From NCBI RefSeq assembly GCF_000004075.3, contig NC_026657.2, positions 28,862,408-28,926,407 of the forward strand: a stretch of 64,000 bases of DNA, written 5' to 3'. A program made the position numbers and the translations under genes. A model generated the notes under the pieces. The model saw only the letters and a list, made by a program, of their open reading frames with translations. It searched no databases and had not been told where the DNA came from. This stretch comes from Cucumis sativus. Taxonomy: Eukaryota > Streptophyta > Magnoliopsida > Cucurbitales > Cucurbitaceae. The first letter of the stretch is position 1. Each line of letters opens with the position of its first letter. This document shows, piece by piece, positions 12,031-29,000 of this stretch.

Positions 12031-15000
12031 AGTTGTTTTCATAAATTACGGTGCAGCTGCGGCACCCTGATTCTCTTTCTCTTCCAGTTTCCCATCCAGC
12101 AAAGGCTATATCTGTTATTTTTCTATCTTTTAGCAAAAGGGGAAATTTTGATTTTTTTTTTTTCTCTTCCTTTTTCTTTTTCAATACATATTTAAATTAT
12201 TTTCTAAAAATATATCTTCCTTTATTTGTTTTTCAATATGCAAATCCAGAATCAAATTACAATTCAAACATAATCAAATTACACGTATTTGTCATATTAG
12301 TTCTCTTTTTTATTTTATCATAGATTTGAGTTAAATGATATAGTACTTTTAGAATTAATGTAATTTTATGATAAAAGAAATGAGAATGAAAACTAAAACA
12401 ATAATAGATCAGGTGTGATTCAATGTACAAGGTAGTTCATTATTTTGAAAATCTATGTTGGGGTAATATATTTAAATAATTTTTTATGCTAAGAATCAAT
12501 TTAAATATATTATAGGACCCACACAGAGAAAAAGAAATCTTATGTAATCTTGATATTCTCATTAGGATACATATAAAGTTTTGGCTTTATTTTCTCTTTA
12601 GATCTTCTAAAAGAAATTAGTGATGAAACTCAGTGCAATTAGGGAAAGATCATGATAAGTTTTATGTTGTTGGTATGTATGGTTTGATGGTTGTATCAAG
12701 TCTAGGATTATGATTAATCATGAAAAACTCGATCAACATCCGAACCAAATAACCAAACTCTTTAAAAAGCTTTCAAGACCTGTAAGATTTTAAAGGAAAT
12801 TTTTAGCATTACTTTTATTTATTATTGGTCATTTATAAGTAAACCGTGTAATGAATTGAGGTAGTATGTGCTTTCCAACACTATAAATTTTTGTAAGATA
12901 TAAAACTCCATTCAATCTCTTAAATTTCTAAATTTTATGTAAATTTTTAATATAAATATATTGCGATAATTTTATAAAAACGAATAATTAAAAAATAAAC
13001 AAAAATACATTTCAATACAGATATACTTTATAAAACGTATAATACAAAAATACATTTCAATATATAACTGATGATGCAAGTGAAGTTATATTTTAGAGTT
13101 GTTTTTCTTATTTTTAAAACACATTTCATTCTTTAATCAACATTCCTTACTTCATTTTCTAGAAAATATGAATCTATTAAATAAATGATTTAAAACACGA
13201 GTGACATCTTCCATATTTGTCAAGCTAATTTGATTATAAATTAAAAGAAATAACTTTATAATTTAGGGTTTCAAGATCGAATGTTGCTAACCCCTAATTT
13301 TATAATTAAATTGTTTACAATAGTCCTAGTTAATTTAGACATAACTCAACTAATAAAATTTTATTATTCTCAACGTACATTATTCTCAACGTACATCAAT
13401 AATAAAGGCATATTTTGTAAACTAAATTGGAGTTATATATGTTTTCCAATTAAATAACTAATATAAATATAGTGTAGGACCCACAACTTGAGAAAAAATT
13501 TATATATTATATATCATATTGATCTTTATATTTTCTTAAAATGTCAAAAATAAAAAATCATACCATCATCCAATAGAACTAGTTGTTATTTTTTTTAATT
13601 GAAAAATACACTTGATTAAGTTTTTTAACAAAAAAAAATTGTATACGATGTTTGTTTCATATAGATTTCTATAATATAGATTAATAAGCACGATAGTCTA
13701 AAAGTTGAAATTTCTTAAGATATAATATTTAAAAGCAGGAACAATATTAAGTCAATAACATATCCGTCAATGTTCAAATATTGTGTAAATTTCCCATAAA
13801 TCTATAGTATCAACTAAAACTTTTAATAGTAAGATATTTATATATACAAAGGCTAAAGTCATGGGAAAGCATGAATGAATTTACATGACAAGGAAAGCAA
13901 TGACTTGAATTTTATGATAGAACCTGGGGGATAATATTAAGATGAAGTGAAGCACAAGTAAGGGGAAAGGCCTAAGGACTTCTCAATCTAATGGCCCATG
14001 AGAGGGGTTTTATAAACTTTTAAAGTAACGTGGTAGAAATTTCCTTTTTTTTGTTTCTTCCTCTTCTCTAAAATAAAATTAATTTGAACAAAAGAATGTT
14101 TGAATTATCGTTTTCGCATTGTAATTAATTATTGGTTGTTCCATAAAATACTAGTTGTGAAAATTTAAATTATATTTTTCTCATGTAATCCTAATTACTT
14201 AATAATATGGTCTTAAACAAACTAATATTTCAAATAATAATTTTTCCATATATAAATTTTAAAAATGATTTTAAATAAAATATATATTTATCAATATAGA
14301 GAGGTTTGGAATTAAAAAAAAAAATCTTATATACTAATTATTTCTCTGTCTTCTATATATATATATATTTGTACATTTTATTTGTTTTGTTCATATTTTT
14401 ATTTTATTTTCAAAACAAATTTTATTTCTATTTTAAAAACACACAATTTAGAATTAATTATGCGTGAAAAAAACATTTTTCTAATTGTTTTAATGTAGTT
14501 TTTGCCTTTTCCGGTTCGTTTTTCCTTTTAAACTTGAAATTTTAAATTAAGACAATACTTTGTTTGTTAAATTCAAAAAAAAAAAAAAAAAAAACTTATT
14601 CTCCTAATTTTTGTTTTATGTTAAACTTGGCTTGATTGCATATAAGACCTTGTTAATCATTCAAACTAGCAGCGTAAGAGTGGATAACAACATTGTAATT
14701 TAATTAATTAATTAACTAATTATAAATTATAGTTAGTTAGATTTTATATATTTATTTAATTTTTAAAAGGATATAATTTTCATAGCCAAAACAACTAACG
14801 TTACTAAATTTAAAATAATACAGTTTATTTTTTCATAACCCAAATGTATGGATGAAAAACTAAATGTTTGGATCGGAAAAGCTATAGATATATAAATTGT
14901 TAATTAGGACAATAAATTATGAGTCTAAATGCCTACTTACAAGTCTAATTCACTACAAAAAAAAAAGTCACTTCTTCCACTCTAATTCATATTAATTAAC

Positions 15001-18000
15001 TTACAATATGTTGAAGCTGATTTTGATTCTTTTAGAACGTTTTATTTTAGAGAGAGTTGAAAAACTTGAAAAAAAAATATTTAATAGGTTATAAAGTTTT
15101 CAATTTTATATTTTATGTCTAATTAATTTTTTGATTATATATCTTATTTTTTTAAAAAAAAGATTATCCATCTATTAATCATAAATTTCACTTTCAATAC
15201 TTTATCTAAGAAAGAGCTAAATTGGTAATTTAAAAGAAAAGAAAAAAAGAGTCGAGGTTAAAATTTTAAAATACAAATAATAAAAATTTAACTTTTAGTC
15301 ATTAGTTAAATTTTGGATTGTTAATGATAAAGCGTAGTAATTGGTTAATTGCCTCTTTAAAAGCAAATGGCAACATCATTTGTTAATATGAGATAATAAT
15401 AAAGAGGTCAAGTGATCTTGAAAATAAAATAAATAGGCTTTATTCATAGCTATAGTCAATAGTCAAACAAATTTATTTAATTAATAGAAGAAGTCTCTAA
15501 AAATAAGTTTTTGCTTCGATTTTGGCTAATGTATCAAGATTAATTTTTACAATCGAGTCAATGCGAACAAATGTGAACATTAATATATAATTGAAATTTT
15601 CAAGTCAAACGATAAATTATATTAAAATTGAAAAATAATTTAACATCGGTTGATTCGCATAATTATTAAACAATTAATTAGTCCAATGGAGTATTTTTTT
15701 TTATACAAGTATCTCATTTATTTCACTTATTAAAATTGGTTTAATTTTTAAACGCATCATTAATTGAAATTTCTTTACAAAACCCTATTTGGTCAAAGAT
15801 GTTTTCCTTCCAAAAATCAAGATCATAATTAGGGCAAAAATCATCAATTGGCTAGGAATGAAAAGGGCATTTGATAGGATAATGCAAGAAAAGATAGGCC
15901 AAGAATCACATCAAGTTCCTTGGTCTCTTTACAACCCAAATAAAGCTTTCCAAGTGTTGAAAAATAATTGATTCTCTTTGTCTCTTTAATGGGCCTAATT
16001 CAAATTAATTATCATACTAACATATGATTTAATGAGACAATTTGATCTACAAAAGCTAAAACAATAAAAATATATTATTAGTAAGAGGGCATATATATAT
16101 ATATATATATCTTGAATTGACTGAGAGAGAGTGAACAAAATTAGGATTGACATTATTTTATTCTAAACATATCTTGATTTGATTATGATATTATAATTGT
16201 TTTTTTAGATAGGAAGAAGACTTTGAAGCAAAGTGAAGAATTTCAAAAACAAATATAAAATGATCTTAAAAGGGAAAATTAAAATAAAATAAAAGACTAT
16301 GATCCATTTCCGCTAACTTTTTTAATTCTATGGTTTGTTTTCTTTTTTAAATGTATGATATTACCACCAATGGAATTATGGTTTAAAGTTAGTTTGTTAG
16401 GCATAGAATACCAAATAGTCAAGAGTCAAAGCAAGAATACTAATCCAAGATGGTTATAATTCAACGTTAGAGATAAGAACCAAAATGCTAATTCAAGATG
16501 ATTATAATTTAACGTTGGAGATAAGAACCAAAACTATGTAATAAAATAGTATAAACTATTTATACTTTACTGTAAAAAATCATCAAAGGACAAAAATTTA
16601 TTACACAAATGTAAATAGTTTGCCTATTTTATCATTTTGTTTTTTCACAAATTTCTAATAAAAAATAGTGTCACTAAAAGAAATCCCACAATTTTGGCAA
16701 GATAGCAAAAAAAGATCACTTTTATTGATATGGTATTTGACATTTCTCCTTTTGTGTGGTCCAAACCATAGCCCAAATTGAACACTAGATGACATCAAAT
16801 GGGTTTGTAGAGGCTCCAATTTTCTTTTGGTTGGTTTCAACTCACAAGGGCTTGTTTGGAAGGCCATGAATAACCAAACACATGCTTGAAAGCTATATAT
16901 ATATTTTCCTTCCCTATCTTATGGGTCTTTTTTTTTTAATTTTTTAAAAATTAAATTATAATTTTAGTTCCTATAAGAAAATTAGAATTTAATATTTATG
17001 GTTTAAGATTTTATCAAATTTTGAAGTTCTATTTAACTAGAAGAACTAGATTCTAACTTAGAACCAAATTTATAATAATAATAATAATAGTTTGGTTTGG
17101 GGTAAAAAGGATGTAACGAAGGACATAAGAGAAATAATGAAGCAAGAAGCTTGGTAATGAAGTTGAGTCTAAAAATGCAATTTAAGCAAACATAGAAAAT
17201 GGGGGGAAACTGGTGGTTGGAGTGCCCAAACAAAGACCCACAAAGCTAAGCTCTTTGATGCAAATAAAAACACAAAGAAAATAGACAAAGAGGTCCACTC
17301 TTTTGATTCCAAAAGCCATTAAACAAAAACAAACCCTACTGTTCATTCCCTCTTTCTTTTTCTAATTCTCTTAATCCTTTTGGCTTAACTTGTCTTTTCA
17401 TGTTTTGGGTTTTCTTTCTTCTTATTCCTCTCTCAACCTTTTCTGCCCTTAATCCCACATGTTATTGCCTCCTGATATTTTTCACTATCTTAACCCTTCC
17501 TTTTTTTACCTGTGGTTTTTGTATTGTTTGTGTTAGATTTTTGTTTACTTTTTTATATTTCAATTTAGTTTTAAACAATATGTATTCGTTAACCTCACAA
17601 ATCATATATCCATATACTTAAATCAAAACTTTTCATCAATACCGTATGTTTTAATTAATTGAGCTTGATTCATGTTGATGTTTTATGTTTTATATTACAT
17701 GTTGATTTTAAAATACACATAAAAAGATTTGAGAGAATAAGACAATGTCATATGCAATAACTTACTTATACTAACGAAACGACATGTCTAAAAATATAAT
17801 TAAAATGCAATATAACGAGAAGGGAAACTCATTGAGGTCAACATAAAATCAACAAAATAAATTAGAAGAACGTAAAAGAAAAAGAAACCAAAAACAAAGA
17901 AAAAAACATGCATAGCTTAGTAAAGCTATTTGAGTATGCTTATTAGAGGTCTTTGATTAGCCCCTGAAAAGTGAGAATAAAAAAGAAGAAAAAACTTAAA

Positions 18001-18700
18001 TGATATTTGAAAAATGTCCTTAAGTAATGTTTGGGTAGTTCATCTAACTTGTATGAATTTGAATTGGTAAAGTTATCAGAAAAAAAATTGACCATTGAAT
18101 CTAGGAAGCTTGAAAAAATTAACAAACATATATAACATCATGAGTAATTCGTTAGTAAATCCAACTAACGGAGATTTAGGAAGATAATTTTAAATTTAAG
18201 TTGAAGACGACTAAAAAAACCAACCTAATAAAACGAAAAATCTCAAAATATTTTTTATTTAACAAATGGAGAAGTTGAAAAGGATGGAAATACATGTTTG
18301 ATGAACAGATTTGGTTTTATTTAGTGGAAAAAAATAGTCAGGAAGAATAAGAATTTAAAATAAATAATTTTAAATGAAAAAGAGAGCTTAGGAATAATTC
18401 GATGGGAAGCAAAATGAATCAAATCCATAAAACGAGGGAGAAAGTAGGAAAGCGAGATAATAAATTAGCAGTTATCATTCTGTCTGTATTCGAGGAGTTT
18501 GATTAAAATTAAAATTAAAATAATAAAATATATAAAATATAAAATGAAGAGAACATAAAAAGAAAAAAAGTAAAATGGTAATTAAAAATAAATAAAAAAA
18601 TAAAAAAGGGGGGAAAGAAAACAAAAAAAGGGGCCATCTCAACATCACCATGTTCCCACAAAACGGCCCCGTTCCGACCGTTCAACCTTCTTGACGTAGC
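12031..18700. other. Long AT-rich spacer
   Basis: I find no supportable gene. It holds short repeats (a 16-bp duplication near 13364-13396, a 20-base A run at 14575-14594, an AT run near 16092-16110) and an imperfect 48-bp tandem duplication at 16437-16532. A GC-richer patch at 16640-17250 contains a 70-codon minus-strand frame (16655-16867) and is followed by a hydrophobic 73-codon plus-strand frame (17400-17621); neither is recognisable. Confidence 0.45.
16437..16532. repeat. Imperfect 48-bp tandem duplication
   Basis: Two adjacent copies share TAAT.CAAGATG.TTATAAT followed by AACGTT.GAGATAAGAACC, offset by exactly 48 bp and differing at a few positions. Confidence 0.8.
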
Positions 18701-18839
18701 CGACAAAATTCCCTGACCCCAAAAGATAGACGATTATATTAATTTTAATTAAGCCTTAAATCTTAATTAATTTTTTTTAATTATATAACATTAATTTCTA
18801 TCAAAAGACGGTTTCCCTTCCAAAGCGTCTGAGCCGTTA

Positions 18840-19061
18840 CCCCGTACTACTCTCTCTACTCACTCTCTCTACTTCAACAACACTCACTTTCTCTCTCCCA
18901 ATTTCCCTTCTACGGTTCCATTTCCCTGACATTACTCTTTGATTTCACTTCACGGGGACCTTCTTCTTTCTCTCTCTTTCTTTTCTTCTTAGGGTTAGGG
19001 TTTTGACATTATGGTCTGAATGTTCAAAAGCTTATCTCTGGTACTGACTGCTTTTGGTTGA
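18840..19061 (+). promoter_or_regulatory. CPK13 core promoter/leader with telo-box and two uORFs
   Basis: A CT-rich tract (CTCTCTCTACTCACTC and more) runs from about 18850 to 18990 and is the likely start region and 5' leader. A telo-box-like TTAGGGTTAGGGTTTT lies at 18989-19004. Two upstream ORFs follow. The first is ATG GTC TGA (19011-19019). The second starts immediately after it (19020-19061) and encodes 13 residues, MFKSLVLTAFG-like, ending in TGA. Both stop before the kinase ATG at 19109. If the transcript starts in the CT-rich tract, both lie in the leader and could damp translation. Confidence 0.5.
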
Positions 19062-19108
19062 GGGTTTTTGGAGATCCAACGGTGGAGATTTGAGGTTCTT
19101 TTACTCTG

Positions 19109-22218
<3,110 letters not shown>

Positions 22219-22595
22219 TACAATCAACCGGAAGAGAGGATATTTGCATCTAGTTTCTTCACATACGAGAAGCAGTGTAACGTTCGGCTTACATCATCTG
22301 AAAATTGCTCTTCTTGTGTGATTATTTGTTGGGTTGGGCCCGGCCCCTTCGATTAGTATATGGCGGCCCAGTATGTGTCTAATTGGCCCACCTAAAATGC
22401 TCTTCTTTTTTTTTTTTTTCCTTTTTTTTTGTTAATGTAAAATGCGATGCCTCGTAGTGTTAACCACAACAGTACAGCTTCTATTCTATTATATTACAAG
22501 TTGCTTTTGGCTAATGCTTTTACTTGCTTTTAATTCTGCAGAGTTGGCAGAGCCTAGCTGAAAAGGGCTATATTGTTGTTCGTTTCAGTTTCAAA
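22219..22595. other. CPK13 3' UTR and downstream flank
   Basis: Probable 3' UTR, then a less AT-rich patch with GGGCCCGG and two GGCCCA elements between about 22330 and 22395. Confidence 0.45.
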
Positions 22596-22742
22596 TTATT
22601 GGGCTTTGGTGGGCCCTTTCTTTCCCTCCCCCATTAAAGTTGGCGAAATTAATGTTTTGGTTTACCTTTATTGGGCTTTGGTGGGCCCTTTCTTTCCCTC
22701 CCCCATTAAAGTTGGCGAAATTAATGTTTTGGTTTACCTTTA
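22596..22742. repeat. Perfect 72-bp tandem duplication
   Basis: Two head-to-tail copies with a period of 72 bp are identical over the whole unit (matching blocks 22596-22670 and 22668-22742). Each contains GGGCTTTGGTGGGCCC and a CCCTCCCCC tract. Perfect identity suggests a recent event or an assembly artefact. Confidence 0.95.
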
Positions 22743-23060
22743 GGGGGAGGCCTATACTAAGGCTTATATATATATAGCACTGATTTTGTTGGTGCTGCTT
22801 GCTGCTCTTCATTTAAAATGTCGTCCACGTGAAACTAAAGAGGGGGCTTTAGCCATAAAGCCACAAACTGAATCAATGGATAATGGTTTGTAAAATACAG
22901 CTGCATTAATGAATATATATTCACTTCCCATTTAGGGCTGGGCTTTTTGGGCCTTCTTCTTCCTTTTCTTTTTCTTCTCTAGAGAAAGCCTTTCTCGGCC
23001 TCACAGTTATGGTAGAATTGACTGAGGGAGACTGGAGAGGAACTACGATGACTGTTGGCT
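22743..23060 (+). promoter_or_regulatory. Orphan housekeeping-type promoter island
   Basis: A TATATATATATAG stretch near 22766, a CACGTG near 22826, and TGGGCT (22939) plus TGGGCC (22948) precede a CT-rich leader-like tract (22955-22985). An ATG near 23009 opens only about 15 codons. Site II elements with a CT-rich leader are typical of ribosomal-protein and other housekeeping promoters, but no gene body follows. Confidence 0.35.
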
Positions 23061-26000
23061 ACTACTAAGGGTGAATACTATTTTTTTGTTTCTCTATCGA
23101 ATTTTGTTAAATAATAAATAGTTTCATGTATTCCCAAAATTTGTAGTTAACAACCTAATAGGTAATTTTTTTAATCATTATTTGTTCGAAAAAGTTGACA
23201 TCCCTAGTTCTCGTAGTAGGAAATTGAAAGTATATCGAACAAGGAAATCGTATCACCCGCTGAGAATGTTCCTGGTCGAGATTGTTCAAGAAAAGAAAAA
23301 ATGCAAGTTTTTTTTAAAAAATCTAAATTGTGTCGATTTTGTCATTTTTCAGTTAAACATTATTATTGGTTTTTCTGTTGATATATATATTTATAGTTAT
23401 TATGAACTCAACTCAATCGACTCAATCGACACATGTACGTACCCGAAAATAATAGATCTTGAATTCAAATCTCCCACCACAAGTTGCATGTTAGAATACC
23501 TTCTCAAAACAGAAAAAATACTATATATTTATACAAGGTTAATTTTAATATGAATTACTATAATATATTACTGACTTGGAGTGAGTGACCAACAGAAAAT
23601 AGTATTTTTTTTAAGGGAAAAAAAGACTGAGAATGTTTGTCTGAATGGACATTGAACAGTGTCCACACTAACACTAACTTTAAGTAGTTGCCTCAACAGT
23701 GCTTATTATTCATTAGGGTTTTGATGTGATTGTGAATGATCTTCTCCATGTAATTAGGGATTATAAAACTTACTTCTTTTCCATGTGATACCATCGGCGA
23801 TACATTGCATCCTCTCGAAATCAAATGTTTAATTCTTCCACACTTTCTTTGTATTACTACAAAAAAGAGACGAAGAGCTAAAACGTAGCAATTTCTAAGT
23901 CTCTTACATGGTTTGTTTTTTCTGAATTGGTAGCCAAAATTTAGTTCACATTTGAGCATCTTATTTTATTTTATATAAATCTTAAATTTTCCATTTGAAT
24001 AATGTATAGATTCAATGCATTAATATTTTTTTCTTAATGATGAGGAGAAATTCTCCCAATAGAGTTGATATCTTATTTTATACTGTGAATATAATCTCTT
24101 ATATTGTTTTATTTGATACTTCTGGAGGGTTCATGCACTATTCTTTGAATGATGTAAAAAATTGTGCAAAAGAAATCTCGACTTAAAAGTAGTTTTAAGA
24201 GGTTCATGATCTATAGAAGTGTTTTAATTGCCTAAATATGTGATGGCCGAACCATCAAAATCAAAAGAAATCAACTCATATCCAATAATTTCAACAACCA
24301 AAAAGATCGACTTTCTAAAATCGTCATGAAAGTTAAGAAAAGACAATAGAGTTCAACTACGTAAAAATTTAGCTTTTATACACATGCAGGGAAAATTATT
24401 TTGATTATTAATAACTAATGACTCCCAGAAATTAATTAGCAAATGATAGTTATAAAATTATAACTCTATATGAACAAGAGTTTCTTTTGGAGTACGAAGA
24501 AGGCTTATGGCATTGGAAGTAGTACACTAAAAATACTTTGAATTCTTGATTGATTTGATAGTCAAAGTGTGTCAATGCCATCATACTAATGTGTAGTTTT
24601 TCTTTTCTATTGTGCATTGCAATTGTTTGATTTTTTTCAAACTTTCTAAATTCACAGTGGACACAAACGTTTTCATTAGTTTTTTAAACGATACGTTAGA
24701 AATGTTTTGAACATGTTATTTGACACTTCGAACAACCAAGAGACTCTGGCCTTCTATTTTATTTTATACGTGTTGCTTTTCTAATAAAAATTATTCTCTA
24801 TTACGATGTTTGATCTGTGTATCGATTTTCTGAACAACTAAGAGGACATAATAACACAATACCACAACATTCTCATAAACTATTGTTAATATGTATGTTA
24901 CTTTTCTGCTATTTTACGTTTTTTTTTCTTTTTTAAGTACAACGCAAACTATATATATAAAAAGTTTTTTTTAAGTACAACTTGAGATGAGAGATTTGCA
25001 TTCAGAATCTCTTATTCTAAAAAACATACAGATGCCAGTTAAATTAAGTGTATGTTGACAATATATATATATATGACTATCTGAAATACATAGTTTCGTG
25101 TGAAATAAACTACACCTATATTAATAATATAAATGATTGACTATAAGATTTTGTCTTTCAAATTATTGGTCCCAATGTCCATGATACATGTTTTTTATTC
25201 ACAAACACACCTATGAGAGAGAGATATTTTAGTTTGGCACAATAATATAGATACATATAGACACACCAACATTATTTGATTTTAGAAAAATGATTATACC
25301 CTTAGGCCTTACCCTTAAGTCCCAATAAATAAAACTCTTTGGTTGAACTAAAAACATACAAAGATTATGTGATAAAATAAAAACTAATTAAAATTTCTAT
25401 TTAACAAGAAGAAAACTACCTCGAAGAATTGGAAGAAAACAATAATAATATAAAAAAGCACACCTAAGGACTATTGAAATTAAGTTTTTGTGTGTTCTGT
25501 TTTGGATCTTTATATTTTTGGTTTAATTAGGGTTTTAAAGAAAAGTCACATATGCATGTGTATATATAATATAAACCCTCTTTACCTCTATCTTCATATC
25601 ATTTCTATACGTTGTGCTATATTCTGTTTAAATAAATAAAATTGCTTCTCTTTCGATCTCGATTTGTGTACTTGATGTATACCGATCTATAATATATGGA
25701 TAATGAACTGATATATGGTGAAAAGTGTATCATATACTGTGGTGAGGAGAAAAGGTGTGAGCATGGAATGAGAAGATGGTTTGTCCCATCAGGCGCACCC
25801 CAAATCCATAGGGACTTTATCAATACGAATACGGCAGCTGCTGCTTGAGAAGATAATTACCTAAAAAAAAAAACAACTTTATTCTTCATACTCTCCATAA
25901 TGTGCAACATGTGTTTCTTTAAATAATATTTATGATTTTCTTTTTGGAAAACTAACCCCCAATAAAACTACTTTTTAAAAAGTACTATAAATTGTTACAA

Positions 26001-29000
26001 AATTTCCTTGATTTTTTCTTTAGACTAATTTGGTCAACTAAATCACTTTCTCATAATTGATTGAGGTAATTCATGTCCGTAGATAATTAATTAAAGTTTC
26101 ATTATCTTGTGATTGTTTTGTTTTTCAACTAAACACAATGAATTTGAGTAAATGATAGGAATTCTTTTGGAAAGAGATCTTCACTACAACTTCAAAATCA
26201 TTGGATAGAATCTTACAAACAAACAAATAATAATATGGTCCGTCCCAACAACTCAATTAATTTAATTGACTTTAGTTTTGTTTAGAATATCGATGATATT
26301 TACACATTATTCATGGTTGTCGTCAATTTGTTGTCGCAAGAACCCGGTCACATGTCGACATGAACTCTAAGATGATGTTAGGTCCAACATATTTTGATAT
26401 AACATCCCTTAATAATGAGATATATGGTCCCCTGCAATTTATATATCTTTTTTCCATTATCCCATTATCAAGGCTTTTGGGTAGGCATGGGTGGAAGCTT
26501 GTAAGCAAGAAGAGAGAATGATACTTGCATTTGACTTGGGAGATGATTTCGTGCTCGATATATCATAGTTGTTTTATCTAAATAGTGTAACATGGATCTC
26601 TTCTATTGTTTTCAATATACAATTTGATATTTCCGTTAATCTAAATCTATATGCTGATAGATCCATGCATGTATTTAAAATCGATCATTTTGTAGTGACT
26701 ATTCAGTAACACCCTTCAAATAGAATCTCAAAACTTCCATTAAGGATATATCATTGTATGGTCATTTGAGGTGGTTCGCTCCTTCAGAGATCACAAGAGA
26801 TTTTAAAAAAGCCTCCTAGTTGTATTCAAAAAGTTAATTTGCATCCCTAGACCAACCATTTGCCACAAAATTTTAAGTGCTTTTTGCAATTTATTTCTCA
26901 TGTGGCTAGTAATGCTAATTCTTCCCATCATTTATCTTTAATTCTTGAAAAAGTCAATTAATTAAGACTATTTAGAATGTCTCAATATATTATAAATAAA
27001 ACTTTTTTTTTAAAGAAAAGAAAAGAAAAGGTGTTTTTGGTTAGTGGGTTTGTCAGTCCCAATTTACACTATGTGTGTGTGGGCATTGATCCATCTTTCA
27101 CATGTGTTGAAGCAAAAAAGGGCTTATTCTTAGCATAACTATTCTACTGCCAAAGTGCTTCCAACTCACCTTTCTCTATCGTTGGCAGACAAAACTCTAA
27201 AACTGAATATTTGGTGTGCATACACACATCCATCTCAGATTCGATACACTCTAACCATTTTACTTCTTTTCCTATTTGCTTCATACACCACAATCTTCAC
27301 ATCTTTAACTCAACATGCACTTGACACTTCAACATGCTCTTGACACTTATTGATTCAATTTGCTTCTTGTACTTTTGTTCAAAGAAAAATTCACTTAATT
27401 TTGTTGCATGCACTTCCTAATACAACCCTAAATTGGTTCATTATAGTTTTACAAGATAATAATATATAATCAACTAATTAATTCTATCTAAACCCTAGTA
27501 AATCCAAATTAACAATTTAAACAAATATTAACTAAAATAAAAGCGTTTTTTCTTTTTTTTTTAAAAAAATTGCATTACCATAAAAACTAAAAGCAAAATT
27601 CATCTTTCAAATACATATTTACTAAATTCAAAATATTTTAGATAAAGCCTTGGAGATAATGAGTTACTAAATATGAGTGTATTGTTTGAATTTTTTAAAA
27701 CAAATTTGTTACTAAAGGAGGGTTCAATTTTATGTATAGATAATTACGTTTTTAATCTTGTGTTTGAATGGATAGATTTTGTCAATATTCTAAAAAATGA
27801 GTAAGTAAAATAGGATGTGAAGTCGTCGATACTCATCCTAAGAATTTCTTCTAAAAAACTATTTGGAAAACTGAAATGTAATTAAAATAACGAAAACACT
27901 TATTAATCTAAACATGGATTATATGGTTAAAATGATGTGAGATGAAAATTGGTGTGTTTGATTCTTATAACACTGGTAAACGAAATAATAATAGTCTCAA
28001 TTATTATCATGTTATTTGAATTACAATTTTCTAAAACCATAAACAATAAAAAATCATCATTTATTTATTAAAGGTGTTTTGGACACGAAAAAGGTAATTT
28101 TTAAATAATTTACAAATTACACTTAACCACTTGTCGTGGTAATGGAAAGTCTAAATCATCTACTTTTATAAAGATCGTGAAATCTTCTTTGACAACCTTG
28201 CAAAATTTTAGTTCAACTTTTTTTCTCTCTTTTTCTTTATAAAAATTCAAATATCTCGTAATTGAGATAAAAAGATATCTTTGGTTGCAATACCTAAGGA
28301 TATATATATATATATATATGTAGATTTATGGATGCATGTATTTGAGTTCAACAAGATTACAAGAGATTATACCCTACAAAAATAAAGGCATATACGCTTG
28401 AGGAGTGTTACGTTTTTCTTTTTTTAGATTAAGAAGTTTCGAATAGTAAACTCTCTATGTTTGAAATGAGTTACCAATTCTTTGAACTTGTTATATGACG
28501 TTTCAAACAACTTTAACTACATAGGCAAAGCTAACACATTTGTTATACCATGAATTTGTTCTCTCTCTTCCTCATAGACATAGTTGGAACACACTATATA
28601 TCGATTCTTCATGTATTTCACGTTTTTTCATATTCTTTGTTCCGTACCACCTCGTTAATTTATTAGAAATTTTTTAGAGTTTTAAAAGTATTTTAGAATG
28701 TACACATGGCTGGCAAAATATAAGTAAAAATGTGAGAAACATGCAAAAATAAAAAAGTAATGGAAAGATCTTCCATTTATTTATTTATATATATATAGTT
28801 AGATCATATTATTATATTAAGATGGTGCTTCATACATTTATATATTAATATCATCTCAAAAGTTAATGATTCAATTCTTAGCACCGAACTTCTTATAGCA
28901 ATTATTTTAATAAGAAGAACTTCTACATACGCTTGTTTGAGTGAGAAAAATTTATAATCAAATGCGAAACAATTTTTTTTAATCAGCACTTCATAAATGT

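Noticed and set aside
11920-12195. 91-codon plus-strand frame just right of the ABRE island
   Set aside because: Its start lies before the likely transcript start, and the translation becomes Phe-rich low complexity.
16655-16867. 70-codon minus-strand frame in a GC-richer patch
   Set aside because: No domain recognised and no clear neighbouring exons; possible but unsupported.
17400-17621. Hydrophobic 73-codon frame resembling a secreted or membrane peptide
   Set aside because: It arises from T-rich DNA, which always codes for Phe/Leu; no cleavage site, cysteine pattern or family match.
23067-23205. Possible short MITE between TAAGGGTG and CATCCCTA
   Set aside because: The ends match poorly and no 8-bp target duplication is visible.
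25740-25850. Possible miRNA hairpin (GGTGTG / CGCACC arms)
   Set aside because: The stem is short and asymmetric and no known plant miRNA is present; a TCCATAGGGAC stretch only loosely recalls miR393.
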